Assembly: GCA_038251625.1 (NCBI GenBank)
Contig: JBBSBE010000129.1
Span: 1-11,110, forward strand
Source of the DNA: JBBQXK01 sp038251625
GTDB taxonomy: Bacteria; Pseudomonadota; Alphaproteobacteria; Rhodobacterales; Rhodobacteraceae
Direction: 5' to 3'
DNA length: 11,110 bases
The position numbers were made by a program, and so were the translations under genes. The notes below the pieces were generated by a model. It saw only the letters and a program-made list of their open reading frames with translations, made no database searches and was not told the DNA's origin. This document shows positions 1 through 6,298 of this stretch, piece by piece. The first letter of the stretch is position 1, and every line of letters starts with the position of its first letter.

Positions 1-1
1 A

Positions 2-376
2 CTTGGCCGCGCCTTCCGTGCAACCTCGGACGATCCGGTGACGGCAAGCCTGATGGGCATCAAGCCCGCCAACATCTTCGCTACGGCCACGGGCATCGCG
101 ATGATCATCGTGACCATTGCGGCGCTCTACCTTGGCCTGCGTGCGAATTTCGATCCCAACATCGGCCCCGCGCGCCTGATCTACGCCTTTGAGGCGGTCA
201 TCATCGGCGGGCTCGGGTCGCTATGGGGCACGCTTGCGGGTGGCATCATCATCGGCGTCGCGCAAACGCTTGGGGCCGCGATCAACCCTGAATGGCAAAT
301 CCTTGCCGGGCACATCGCCTTTCTTCTGGTGCTCTTGTTCCGGCCGCGCGGCCTCTTTCCAAGGGCAAACGACTGA
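2..376 (+). CDS. livH: LivH-type ABC importer permease, C-terminal part (5' end outside window)
   Basis: This is the last ~124 residues of an inner-membrane permease of the branched-chain amino acid (HAAT) ABC family; the open frame runs off the left edge from codon 2. The visible part starts with GRAFRATSDDP and LMGIKP, which resembles the cytoplasmic coupling (EAA-type) loop that contacts the ATPases. Hydrophobic segments follow, then the family-typical stretch FEAVIIGGLGSLWGTLAGG and the end FRPRGLFPR, normal for LivH. The stop overlaps the ATG of the next gene (TGATG), so the two permeases are translationally coupled and presumably form a heterodimer. Genes for the binding protein and the two ATPases are not seen and may lie upstream. 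HAAT importers carry amino acids, amides, urea or aromatic acids; the aromatic-degradation genes downstream favour an aromatic substrate, which is inference. Confidence 0.9.
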   Translation, partial: LGRAFRATSDDPVTASLMGIKPANIFATATGIAMIIVTIAALYLGLRANFDPNIGPARLIYAFEAVIIGGLGSLWGTLAGGIIIGVAQTLGAAINPEWQILAGHIAFLLVLLFRPRGLFPRAND

Positions 377-1431
377 TGGCCTATGTCGTCCAGACACGTA
401 CCGCCACCTCGGGCCTGGCGGCCATTGCGGGCGCCGTTCTGCTGGTGGCGCTGGTCGCCCTGCCCCTCTTTGCCGGGCGCGGCACGATACAGGACATGTT
501 CTTCATCCTGACAATGCTGGTTCTGGCGCAGTTCTGGAACCTGCTTGCCGGCTACGGCGGATTGGTCAGCGTGGGCCAGCAGGCCTTTGTCGGCATGGGC
601 GCTTACGCGCTGTTCGGCGCCGTGATCCTTGCCGGGATGGACCCTGTGCCCGCCATCATCATCTCGGGCATCGCGGCGCTGGTCATTGCCGTCCCCACGG
701 CCTTCTTCGCCTTCCGACTGAACGGCGCGTATTTTGCCATCGGCACCTGGGTGATTGCCGAGGTCGTGCGCCTTCTTGTCTCGCAATGGAAAACCCTTGG
801 GGGCGGCACCGGCACGTCCCTGCCGCGCGAGGCCACCAGCGACATCTGGTTCGTGGGCGGGATCGAGGCCATGCTGGGCGTGCGATCCTCGGCGGCACGG
901 GACATTCTGGCCTACTGGCTGGCACTCGCGCTGGCCGTGGCAACCATCGGCGGCATCTACTGGCTTTTGCGCAGCCGCCGCGGGCTGGCGCTGGCTGCCG
1001 TGCGCGACAACATCGAAGCCGCAAAATCCGTGGGCGTCGATGCAGTGCGGATGAAATGGGTGGTCTTTCTGACTTCCGCCTTCGGCACCGGCCTCGCCGG
1101 GGGGCTGATCTACATGCAGAAAGCCCGGATCAGCCCCGACGCCGCGTTCAGCGTCACCGACTGGACGGCATATGTGATCTTCATCGTCGTGATTGGCGGC
1201 ATCGGCACGATCGAAGGCCCGATCCTTGGTGTGCTGATCTTCTTTGCCCTGCAATCGCTGCTGGCCGATTTCGGAAGCTGGTATCTGATGACCCTCGGCG
1301 TTCTGGCGATCTTCGTGATGCTGGTGGCGCCCCGCGGCCTATGGGGTCTGCTGTCAGAGCTGACCGGGCTGCACCTTTTTCCCGTCCAGCGTCGGCTTGT
1401 CAGCCATGCAATTGTTCAAAAGGAGACGTGA
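376..1431 (+). CDS. livM: LivM-type ABC importer permease
   Basis: Second permease of the HAAT importer, 351 residues, a normal length for LivM. Several transmembrane segments are visible (about residues 14-33, 40-58, 68-88, 92-113, 118-136, 178-197, 228-246, 264-292, 302-318). The LivM hallmark GYGGLVSVGQQAFVGMGAY lies at about 59-77, and the ATPase-contact loop with GLALAAVRDNIEAAKSVGVD at about 203-222. VIGGIGTIEGPILG (272-285) and APRGLWG (318-324) close the conserved core. I chose the ATG that overlaps the livH stop, with AAGGG about 10 bases upstream; a longer in-frame start at 292 would lie inside livH and adds non-family sequence. The C-terminal ~25 residues after GLWGLLSEL are a non-conserved tail. 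With LivH it should form the membrane channel of an uptake system for the substrate of the downstream enzymes. Confidence 0.93.
   Translation: MAYVVQTRTATSGLAAIAGAVLLVALVALPLFAGRGTIQDMFFILTMLVLAQFWNLLAGYGGLVSVGQQAFVGMGAYALFGAVILAGMDPVPAIIISGIAALVIAVPTAFFAFRLNGAYFAIGTWVIAEVVRLLVSQWKTLGGGTGTSLPREATSDIWFVGGIEAMLGVRSSAARDILAYWLALALAVATIGGIYWLLRSRRGLALAAVRDNIEAAKSVGVDAVRMKWVVFLTSAFGTGLAGGLIYMQKARISPDAAFSVTDWTAYVIFIVVIGGIGTIEGPILGVLIFFALQSLLADFGSWYLMTLGVLAIFVMLVAPRGLWGLLSELTGLHLFPVQRRLVSHAIVQKET
1421..1425 (+). promoter_or_regulatory. Shine-Dalgarno AGGAG that decides the VOC start
   Basis: AGGAG sits 7 bases before the ATG at 1433, inside the last codons of livM. It favours this ATG over the in-frame ATG at 1496, which lacks a comparable site. 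The choice matters because only the 1433 start gives the protein its signal peptide. Confidence 0.7.
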
Positions 1432-1432
1432 C

Positions 1433-2011
1433 ATGTTCAAACCTCTGGTTTTTGGCCTCGGCCTTTTCTGTGCTGCACCGATCAGTGCAGATGAAATGCC
1501 CGGACTGATGGGATTGGATCACGTAGGATTCACCGTCCCCAATCTCGAACAAGCAGTTGATTTCTTTACCGGAACGCTTGGCTGCAAAGCCTTTTACGCC
1601 CTCGGTCCGTTCTCCGGCGGGGACAGCACGTGGATGGCGGACCATCTGAACGTGGATGCCAAGGCCACCATTCCCGCCATCCGGCTGGTCCGCTGTGGCA
1701 ACGGCTCCAATCTCGAGATCTTCGAGTACGAAGCGTCAGACCAACGGACCGTCGAGCCGCGCAACTCTGATATCGGGGGGCACCATCTGGCGTTCTACAC
1801 CAGCGACATGGCTGCCTCCGTCGCCTACCTCGAAGCCAAAGGGATCAAGGTTCTCGGTCCGCCGACCACGATGACCGAAGGGCCAAGCAAAGGCGAGACG
1901 TGGGTTTATTTCCTGGCGCCATGGGGAATGCAGCTTGAGTTGGTCAGCTACCCGGACGGCAAGGCCTATGAGGCGGAATACACAGACAGGCTCTGGGATC
2001 CGCGATCCTGA
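1433..2011 (+). CDS. VOC-superfamily (glyoxalase/dioxygenase fold) protein with signal peptide
   Basis: A 192-residue protein with two VOC half-modules. The first is LDHVGFTVPNLEQAVDFF (about 28-45) followed by CGNGSNLEIFEYE; the second is GGHHLAFYTSDMAASVAYLE (115-134) followed by GMQLELVSYPDG. The candidate metal ligands are all present: H30, E95, H117 or H118, and E169, the H/E/H/E pattern of glyoxalase I and methylmalonyl-CoA epimerase relatives. The N-terminus has K3, a hydrophobic core LVFGLGLFCAA and a PISA|DE cleavage site near residue 19, so export to the periplasm is predicted. C13 is preceded by F, so it does not fit a lipobox. The gene starts one base after the livM stop and ends 34 bases before the monooxygenase, so it is in the operon. 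Its reaction is unknown: isomerisation, ring cleavage or binding of the imported compound are all possible. Family is sure, function is not. Confidence 0.85.
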   Translation: MFKPLVFGLGLFCAAPISADEMPGLMGLDHVGFTVPNLEQAVDFFTGTLGCKAFYALGPFSGGDSTWMADHLNVDAKATIPAIRLVRCGNGSNLEIFEYEASDQRTVEPRNSDIGGHHLAFYTSDMAASVAYLEAKGIKVLGPPTTMTEGPSKGETWVYFLAPWGMQLELVSYPDGKAYEAEYTDRLWDPRS

Positions 2012-2029
2012 GCCGCAATCAAACGACGC

Positions 2030-2037
2030 AGGAGGAG
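2030..2037 (+). promoter_or_regulatory. Strong Shine-Dalgarno of the FAD monooxygenase
   Basis: AGGAGGAG with 8 bases to the ATG at 2046, in the 34-base gap after the VOC gene. It is the strongest ribosome binding site of the block and rules out the longer in-frame start at 1935, which lies inside the VOC gene. Confidence 0.75.
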
Positions 2038-2045
2038 ATCATCTC

Positions 2046-3809
2046 ATGGCCGACATCACCACAGACGTCCTTATCATCGGGACCGGCCCTGCCGGCTCCA
2101 CAACCGCCGCGCTTTTGTCGAGCTATGGCATCCCGAATGTCGTGATCAACCGCTATCACTGGCTGGCCAACACACCGAGGGCGCACATCACCAACCAGCG
2201 CACGATGGAGGTGCTGCGCGATCTTGGACGCGAGGTCGAGGCAGAGGTCTATTTGAACGCGATGGACCAAAGCCTGATGGGCGAGAATGTCTTTTGCGAA
2301 AGCCTTGCCGGGGAAGAGATCGGCCGGATGAAATCCTGGGGTACGCACCCCTTGTCGAAGGCCGAGCATCTGCTGTCCTCCCCTTCGTTCATGAACGACC
2401 TGCCGCAGACGTTCATGGAGCCGATCCTGTTCAAGACCGCCTGCAAACGCGGCACCCGACCCCGGATGAGCACCGAATACAAGAGCCACGTTCAGGATGC
2501 AGGCGGCGTGACGACCACCTGCCTTGACCGGATGACGGGCAAGGAGCTGACGATCCGGTCGAAGTACCTCATCGGCGCGGATGGCGGCAATTCCCTTGTC
2601 GCCGAGACCGAAAAACTGCCGTTCGACGGCAAGATGGGCGTTGGCGGTTCGATGAACATCTACTTCCGCGCGGACCTGTCCAGATATGTCGCCCACCGCC
2701 CGTCGGTGCTTTACTGGATAATGCAGCCCGGCGCCGACGTGGGCGGGATCGGCATGGGGCTGGTGCGCTGCATCCGGCCATGGAACGAATGGCTGATCGT
2801 CTGGGGGTATGACATCAACCAACCCGCACCAGAGGTGGATGCCAAACTGGCGACAGAGGTCGCGCGTCAGCTGATCGGCGACCCGGACCTGGAAATCGAC
2901 CTCATCAGCGCGAACACTTGGACGGTCAACAACTGCTACGCCACGCAGATGTCGAAAGGCCGCGTGTTCATCATGGGCGACGCGGCACACCGACATCCGC
3001 CATCGAACGGGCTGGGGTCAAACACGTCGATCCAGGATGCGTTCAATCTGGCGTGGAAGATCGCGGCTGTCGTGAAGGGGCAGGCGGGGGTGGCGCTTCT
3101 GGACAGTTATAACGACGAACGCGCGCCTGTGGCGAAACAGATCGTGACGCGGGCAAACCAGTCCATCGGCGAATTCGGCCCGATTTTCGAAGCGCTTGGC
3201 ATGACGGGCGGCACGGATATCGACAAGATCAAGGCCAACATGGACGCCCGCTGCGACGCCACCCCCGAGGCCGAGGCACAGCGCGCGGCACTGAATGCCG
3301 CCATCGCGTTCAAGAAGTACGAATTCGATGCCCACGGTGTGGAGATGAACCAGCGCTACCGGTCGCGCGCCATCGTGACCGACGGGCAGATGGAGCCCGG
3401 CTTCCAGCTTGACGCCGATCTGCATTACCAGCCGACAACATGGCCCGGCGCGCGCATTCCCCACGCCTGGCTTTTCGACGCCGAAGGGAACCGGCATTCG
3501 ACCCTCGATCTGGCCGGGCATGGGGTATTCACCCTTTTCACAGGACTTGGCGGCAAGGTCTGGGTCGATGCAGCGGCGAAGGTTGGTGCTGCATTCGGGA
3601 TTAAGATCGAAACCCACGTGATCGGCCCACGCCAGCATTATATCGACCACACCGGCGACTGGGCCCGCGCGCGCGAAATCGGCGATGCAGGCTGCATCAT
3701 CACGCGTCCGGATCAGCACGTCTGCTGGCGGCACGAGGGCGCCAATGTCGATCACGCGGCAGAGCTTACCCGGGTGCTTTCCACCATTCTTGCACGGAGG
3801 CCGGACTGA
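2046..3809 (+). CDS. FAD-dependent aromatic hydroxylase, TfdB / phenol 2-monooxygenase type
   Basis: A 587-residue cytoplasmic class A flavoprotein monooxygenase that should use NAD(P)H and O2 to add a hydroxyl next to an existing phenolic hydroxyl. The N-terminal Rossmann motif GTGPAG is at 12-17. The DG-type NAD(P)H/FAD motif is at about 176-183 (IGADGGNS), and the FAD ribityl-binding GD motif is G311-D312 within FIMGDAAHRHPPSNGLGSN. From memory, the order and wording (PRAHITNQRTMEVLRDLG, ADLSRYVAHRPSVLYW, NGLGSNTSIQDAFNLAWK, HGVEMNQRY) closely resemble 2,4-dichlorophenol hydroxylase TfdB (598 residues); resorcinol and phenol hydroxylases belong to the same family. The C-terminal part (about 440-587) fits the thioredoxin-like dimerisation domain. 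It ends 2 bases before the intradiol dioxygenase, so its product is probably that enzyme's substrate, a hydroxyquinol-type triol. Exact substrate and chlorination state cannot be read from sequence. Confidence 0.9.
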   Translation: MADITTDVLIIGTGPAGSTTAALLSSYGIPNVVINRYHWLANTPRAHITNQRTMEVLRDLGREVEAEVYLNAMDQSLMGENVFCESLAGEEIGRMKSWGTHPLSKAEHLLSSPSFMNDLPQTFMEPILFKTACKRGTRPRMSTEYKSHVQDAGGVTTTCLDRMTGKELTIRSKYLIGADGGNSLVAETEKLPFDGKMGVGGSMNIYFRADLSRYVAHRPSVLYWIMQPGADVGGIGMGLVRCIRPWNEWLIVWGYDINQPAPEVDAKLATEVARQLIGDPDLEIDLISANTWTVNNCYATQMSKGRVFIMGDAAHRHPPSNGLGSNTSIQDAFNLAWKIAAVVKGQAGVALLDSYNDERAPVAKQIVTRANQSIGEFGPIFEALGMTGGTDIDKIKANMDARCDATPEAEAQRAALNAAIAFKKYEFDAHGVEMNQRYRSRAIVTDGQMEPGFQLDADLHYQPTTWPGARIPHAWLFDAEGNRHSTLDLAGHGVFTLFTGLGGKVWVDAAAKVGAAFGIKIETHVIGPRQHYIDHTGDWARAREIGDAGCIITRPDQHVCWRHEGANVDHAAELTRVLSTILARRPD

Positions 3810-3811
3810 TC

Positions 3812-4693
3812 ATGCCAGCGACAGAGCAGGGCTATTTCACCGAAGACACCTCGGCCGCGGTTGTCATCAGCCGAAACGCCGACGCCAGAGATGCTCGGCT
3901 GGCCGAGGTTATGGCGGTGGTGACGCGGCATCTGCACGCCGCCGTCAAGGAAATCGAACCAACGCAAGAGGAATGGTTCAAGGCCATTCAGTTTCTGACC
4001 AAGGTGGGCCACACCTGCACCGACTGGAGGCAGGAATACATCCTTCTGTCCGACTGTCTGGGCGTGTCGATGCTGGTCGATGCGATCAACAACCGCAAAC
4101 CCTCTGGCGCATCGGAATCCACCGTGCTGGGCCCCTTTCACGTGGCCGATGCGCCAGAATTGCCGATGGGATCCAACATCTGCCTGGACCAGAAGGGAGA
4201 GCCGATGCTGGTGCGGGGCCGGATCCTCGGCACCGATGGCAGCCCGATCGACAGGGCCAAGATTGACGTCTGGCAGGCCAATGATGAAGGGTTCTATGAC
4301 GTGCAGCAAAAGGGCATTCAGCCCGATTTCAATCTGCGCGGGGTCTTTCGCACGGCAGGGGACGGGACATATCACTTCAAGGGCGTGAAGCCGAAGTATT
4401 ATCCGATCCCGCACGATGGCCCGGTGGGCAAGATGCTGGCCAGCCTTGGCCGCCACCCGTATCGTCCTGCACATCTGCACTACATCCTGAAGGCCGAGGG
4501 GTTCGAGACGTTGATCACCCACATCTTCGACCCGGACGATCCCTATATCCATTCCGATGCCGTCTTCGGGGTCAAAGAAAGCCTGCTGGCCAAGTTCACG
4601 CTGATAGACGATCCCCACCGCATCGCGGAGGCCGGCTTTGATGGCCCGTTTCATGAAGTTGTGCATGATTTCGTACTGGCGCCCACGACATGA
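3812..4693 (+). CDS. Intradiol ring-cleavage dioxygenase, probably hydroxyquinol 1,2-dioxygenase
   Basis: A 293-residue non-heme Fe(III) dioxygenase that cleaves between two adjacent ring hydroxyls. The N-terminal helical linker domain of catechol/hydroxyquinol dioxygenases spans about 20-100 (with TQEEWFKAIQFL). The catalytic beta-sandwich begins near STVLGPFH at 103-110. The four expected iron ligands are visible: Y162 (FYDVQ), Y197 (YYPIPHDGPVG), and H221 and H223 (RPAHLHY). RGVFRT precedes the second tyrosine. Length and ligand spacing fit hydroxyquinol 1,2-dioxygenases, which give maleylacetate from 1,2,4-trihydroxybenzene; catechol or chlorocatechol 1,2-dioxygenase is the alternative. 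A GGAGG lies 11 bases before the ATG. Its stop overlaps the next start (ATGA), tying it to the BKACE. The family is certain; the hydroxyquinol assignment rests on overall resemblance and on the monooxygenase neighbour. Confidence 0.88.
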   Translation: MPATEQGYFTEDTSAAVVISRNADARDARLAEVMAVVTRHLHAAVKEIEPTQEEWFKAIQFLTKVGHTCTDWRQEYILLSDCLGVSMLVDAINNRKPSGASESTVLGPFHVADAPELPMGSNICLDQKGEPMLVRGRILGTDGSPIDRAKIDVWQANDEGFYDVQQKGIQPDFNLRGVFRTAGDGTYHFKGVKPKYYPIPHDGPVGKMLASLGRHPYRPAHLHYILKAEGFETLITHIFDPDDPYIHSDAVFGVKESLLAKFTLIDDPHRIAEAGFDGPFHEVVHDFVLAPTT

Positions 4694-5517
4694 CAAAACC
4701 CTGCATCATCTGCGTCGCCATCACCGGCTCGCTGCCGACCAAGGCGAACAACCCTGCCGTCCCGATCACGGTGTCCGAACAGATCGAAAGCACCCATGAA
4801 GCGTTCGAGGCCGGCGCTGCCATCTGCCACGCCCATGTGCGCAATGACGATCAGACCCCCTCAAGCGACCCCGACAAGTTCGCCGCGTTGCAAGAAGGTC
4901 TGAAAAGGCACTGCCCCGGGATGATTATCCAGTTTTCAACCGGGGGCCGTTCCGGTGCGGGCAAGACTCGCGGGGGCATGCTGCCGCTGAGGCCCGATAT
5001 GGCCTCGCTGTCGGTTGGGTCGAACAACTTTCCAACGCGGGTCTATGAAAACCCGCCGGACCTTGTGGACTGGCTGGCGGGCGAGATGAAAACCTACGGC
5101 GTGAAGCCAGAGGTTGAGGCCTTTGACCTGAGCCACATCCTGAACGCGGCGGCGATGCACAAGGCAGGCCAGATCGAGGACACACCTTACGTGCAGTTTG
5201 TGATGGGCGTGAAGAACGCGATGCCCGCCGACAGGGATGTCTTTGACTACTACGTCAAGACGGTCGCACGGCTCTTCGGCCCGGATGCACCCTGGTGCGC
5301 GGCCGGGATCGGTGCCGCGCAAGAGCACCTGAACGAGTGGTCGGTCGCGGCGGGCGGACACGCCCGGACCGGGCTGGAAGACAACGTGCGGCTCTCGAGG
5401 GCAGAGCTTGCGCCATCGAACGCAGCCTTAGTCAGGCGACTGGTCGCGGTCTGCGAAAGGCATGAACGGCCGGTGGCAACCACCGCGCAGGCACGCGCGC
5501 TTCTGGGCCTTGCGTAA
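4690..5517 (+). CDS. Beta-keto acid cleavage enzyme (BKACE, DUF849 family)
   Basis: A 275-residue TIM-barrel Zn enzyme. BKACEs convert a 3-keto acid plus acetyl-CoA into acetoacetate and a new acyl-CoA. The family start IICVAITGSLPTK is at 6-18. The zinc-binding CHAHVR gives H47 and H49. STGG follows strand 3 at 83-86, EVEAFD at 141-146 has the conserved E143, and the end of the barrel carries R226, E230 and D231 in GHARTGLEDN, with E230 the expected third metal ligand. The length is normal. The start codon lies inside the dioxygenase stop (ATGA) and has no Shine-Dalgarno sequence, so translation should depend on the upstream gene. In this context the expected substrate is 3-oxoadipate (giving succinyl-CoA) or its unsaturated precursor maleylacetate. 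Substrate is inferred from context only. Confidence 0.9.
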   Translation: MTKPCIICVAITGSLPTKANNPAVPITVSEQIESTHEAFEAGAAICHAHVRNDDQTPSSDPDKFAALQEGLKRHCPGMIIQFSTGGRSGAGKTRGGMLPLRPDMASLSVGSNNFPTRVYENPPDLVDWLAGEMKTYGVKPEVEAFDLSHILNAAAMHKAGQIEDTPYVQFVMGVKNAMPADRDVFDYYVKTVARLFGPDAPWCAAGIGAAQEHLNEWSVAAGGHARTGLEDNVRLSRAELAPSNAALVRRLVAVCERHERPVATTAQARALLGLA

Positions 5518-5530
5518 AGCGCGGAAGCAA

Positions 5531-6298
5531 TCAGCGCAGGGCGGCCTGCGCCCGCGTCGGATTTGACCTGCCCGATGGCCCGGACCGCCGGTTCTCGGGC
5601 GGGCCGGGCAGAATGCGCCCGTCCTCCATTTCCACGATACGGTCCGCGATATCCAGGATGCGGTTGTCATGGGTGACCATCAGCACGGTCATGCCACGGT
5701 CAGCGGCCAAGCGCTGCATCAACTCGATCACGTCGCGCCCGGTCTTGCTATCCAGCGCCGCAGTCGGCTCGTCGGCCAGCAAAAGGTCGGGCCTGCCTAC
5801 GAGCGCGCGCGCCACGGCGGCCCTTTGCTTCTGACCGCCCGAGAGTTGATCCTGATATTTCATCGCGTGCTCGCCAAGGCCGACGGCCACAATCACCTCC
5901 ATGCACCGGTTCACCGCGTCATCTCTTGCGGACTGGCCCTTCACCTCGAGCCCCATCATGACGTTTTGCAGAACCGTCAGGCTGCGATGCAGATTGTGAT
6001 GCTGAAAGATAAAGCCGGCGTGCCGACGCGTCTGGATCATCGTGGCTTCGCTTGCGCCCTTCAATTCGTGCCCAAGCACCTTCACCGACCCCTCCATCAC
6101 CGACCGCAGCGCACCAACCAGCGTCAAAAGCGTTGTCTTGCCGCAGCCTGACGGCCCCATCAGAAAGGTCGTGCGCCCCCGCTCGACCTCAAGTGCGAGG
6201 TCGCGCAGAACCATGCGGCGCAAATCGCCGGTGCCGTACCAATGGTTCAGATGCGATATCTCGATCGTGTTGGGGCGTCCGCTTTCAGCCACATTCAT
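5531..6298 (-). CDS. devA: DevA-type ABC exporter ATPase
   Basis: A 255-residue ATP-binding subunit that powers the exporter encoded just before it. All ABC motifs are present: Walker A GPSGCGKT at 48-55, Q-loop Q99 (FIFQHHNL), signature LSGGQ at 152-156, Walker B LLLADEP at 172-178, D-loop SALD-like AALD at 180-183, and H-loop H210 in MVTHD. FIFQHHNLHRSLTVLQNV and the overall form fit the DevA/LolD/MacB branch, which serves envelope-facing pumps. The ATG at 6298 overlaps the permease stop (ATGA) and has GAGGT 6 bases upstream, so I rejected a longer start at 6364. After the usual end of the fold there is a ~25-residue polar tail rich in G, P, R and S (from about 231), which is not part of the ATPase core. 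Confidence 0.9.
   Translation of the reverse strand: MNVAESGRPNTIEISHLNHWYGTGDLRRMVLRDLALEVERGRTTFLMGPSGCGKTTLLTLVGALRSVMEGSVKVLGHELKGASEATMIQTRRHAGFIFQHHNLHRSLTVLQNVMMGLEVKGQSARDDAVNRCMEVIVAVGLGEHAMKYQDQLSGGQKQRAAVARALVGRPDLLLADEPTAALDSKTGRDVIELMQRLAADRGMTVLMVTHDNRILDIADRIVEMEDGRILPGPPENRRSGPSGRSNPTRAQAALR
5534..5551. terminator. Candidate hairpin between the convergent operons
   Basis: A perfect 7-bp inverted repeat GCGCAGG / CCTGCGC with a 4-base loop GCGG. It lies 16 bases after the BKACE stop and overlaps the last codons of the ATPase gene on the other strand. Only 13 bases separate the two stop codons, so this stem could end transcription from both sides. Neither side has a clear T-run, so a classical intrinsic terminator is not proven. 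Confidence 0.4.

Noticed and set aside
292..375. Extended N-terminus for LivM
   Set aside because: It would lie in livH and adds residues not typical of LivM. The ATG overlapping the livH stop gives a normal-length protein.
181..1254. Long - strand open frame (357 codons) opposite livH/livM
   Set aside because: Composition is rich in H, Q, D, G and R without any domain. It mirrors the third-position GC bias of the strong LivM gene on the other strand.
1445..1475. Lipoprotein signal (Cys13) in the VOC protein
   Set aside because: The cysteine is preceded by phenylalanine rather than a small residue, so it does not fit a lipobox; a signal peptidase I site fits better.
189..1508. Long + strand frame (439 codons) overlapping livH, livM and the VOC start
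   Set aside because: Arginine-rich, low-complexity product in a shifted frame; LivM in another frame is an unmistakable family member.
1935..2045. Extended N-terminus for the FAD monooxygenase
   Set aside because: It lies within the VOC gene. The ATG at 2046 has a strong Shine-Dalgarno and places the Rossmann motif at the usual distance from the start.
2019..2996. - strand open frame (325 codons) opposite the FAD monooxygenase
   Set aside because: No family features; antisense shadow of a GC-rich gene.
3752..4696. - strand open frame (314 codons) opposite the intradiol dioxygenase
   Set aside because: No domain or ribosome site; it spans the junctions of real genes on the + strand.
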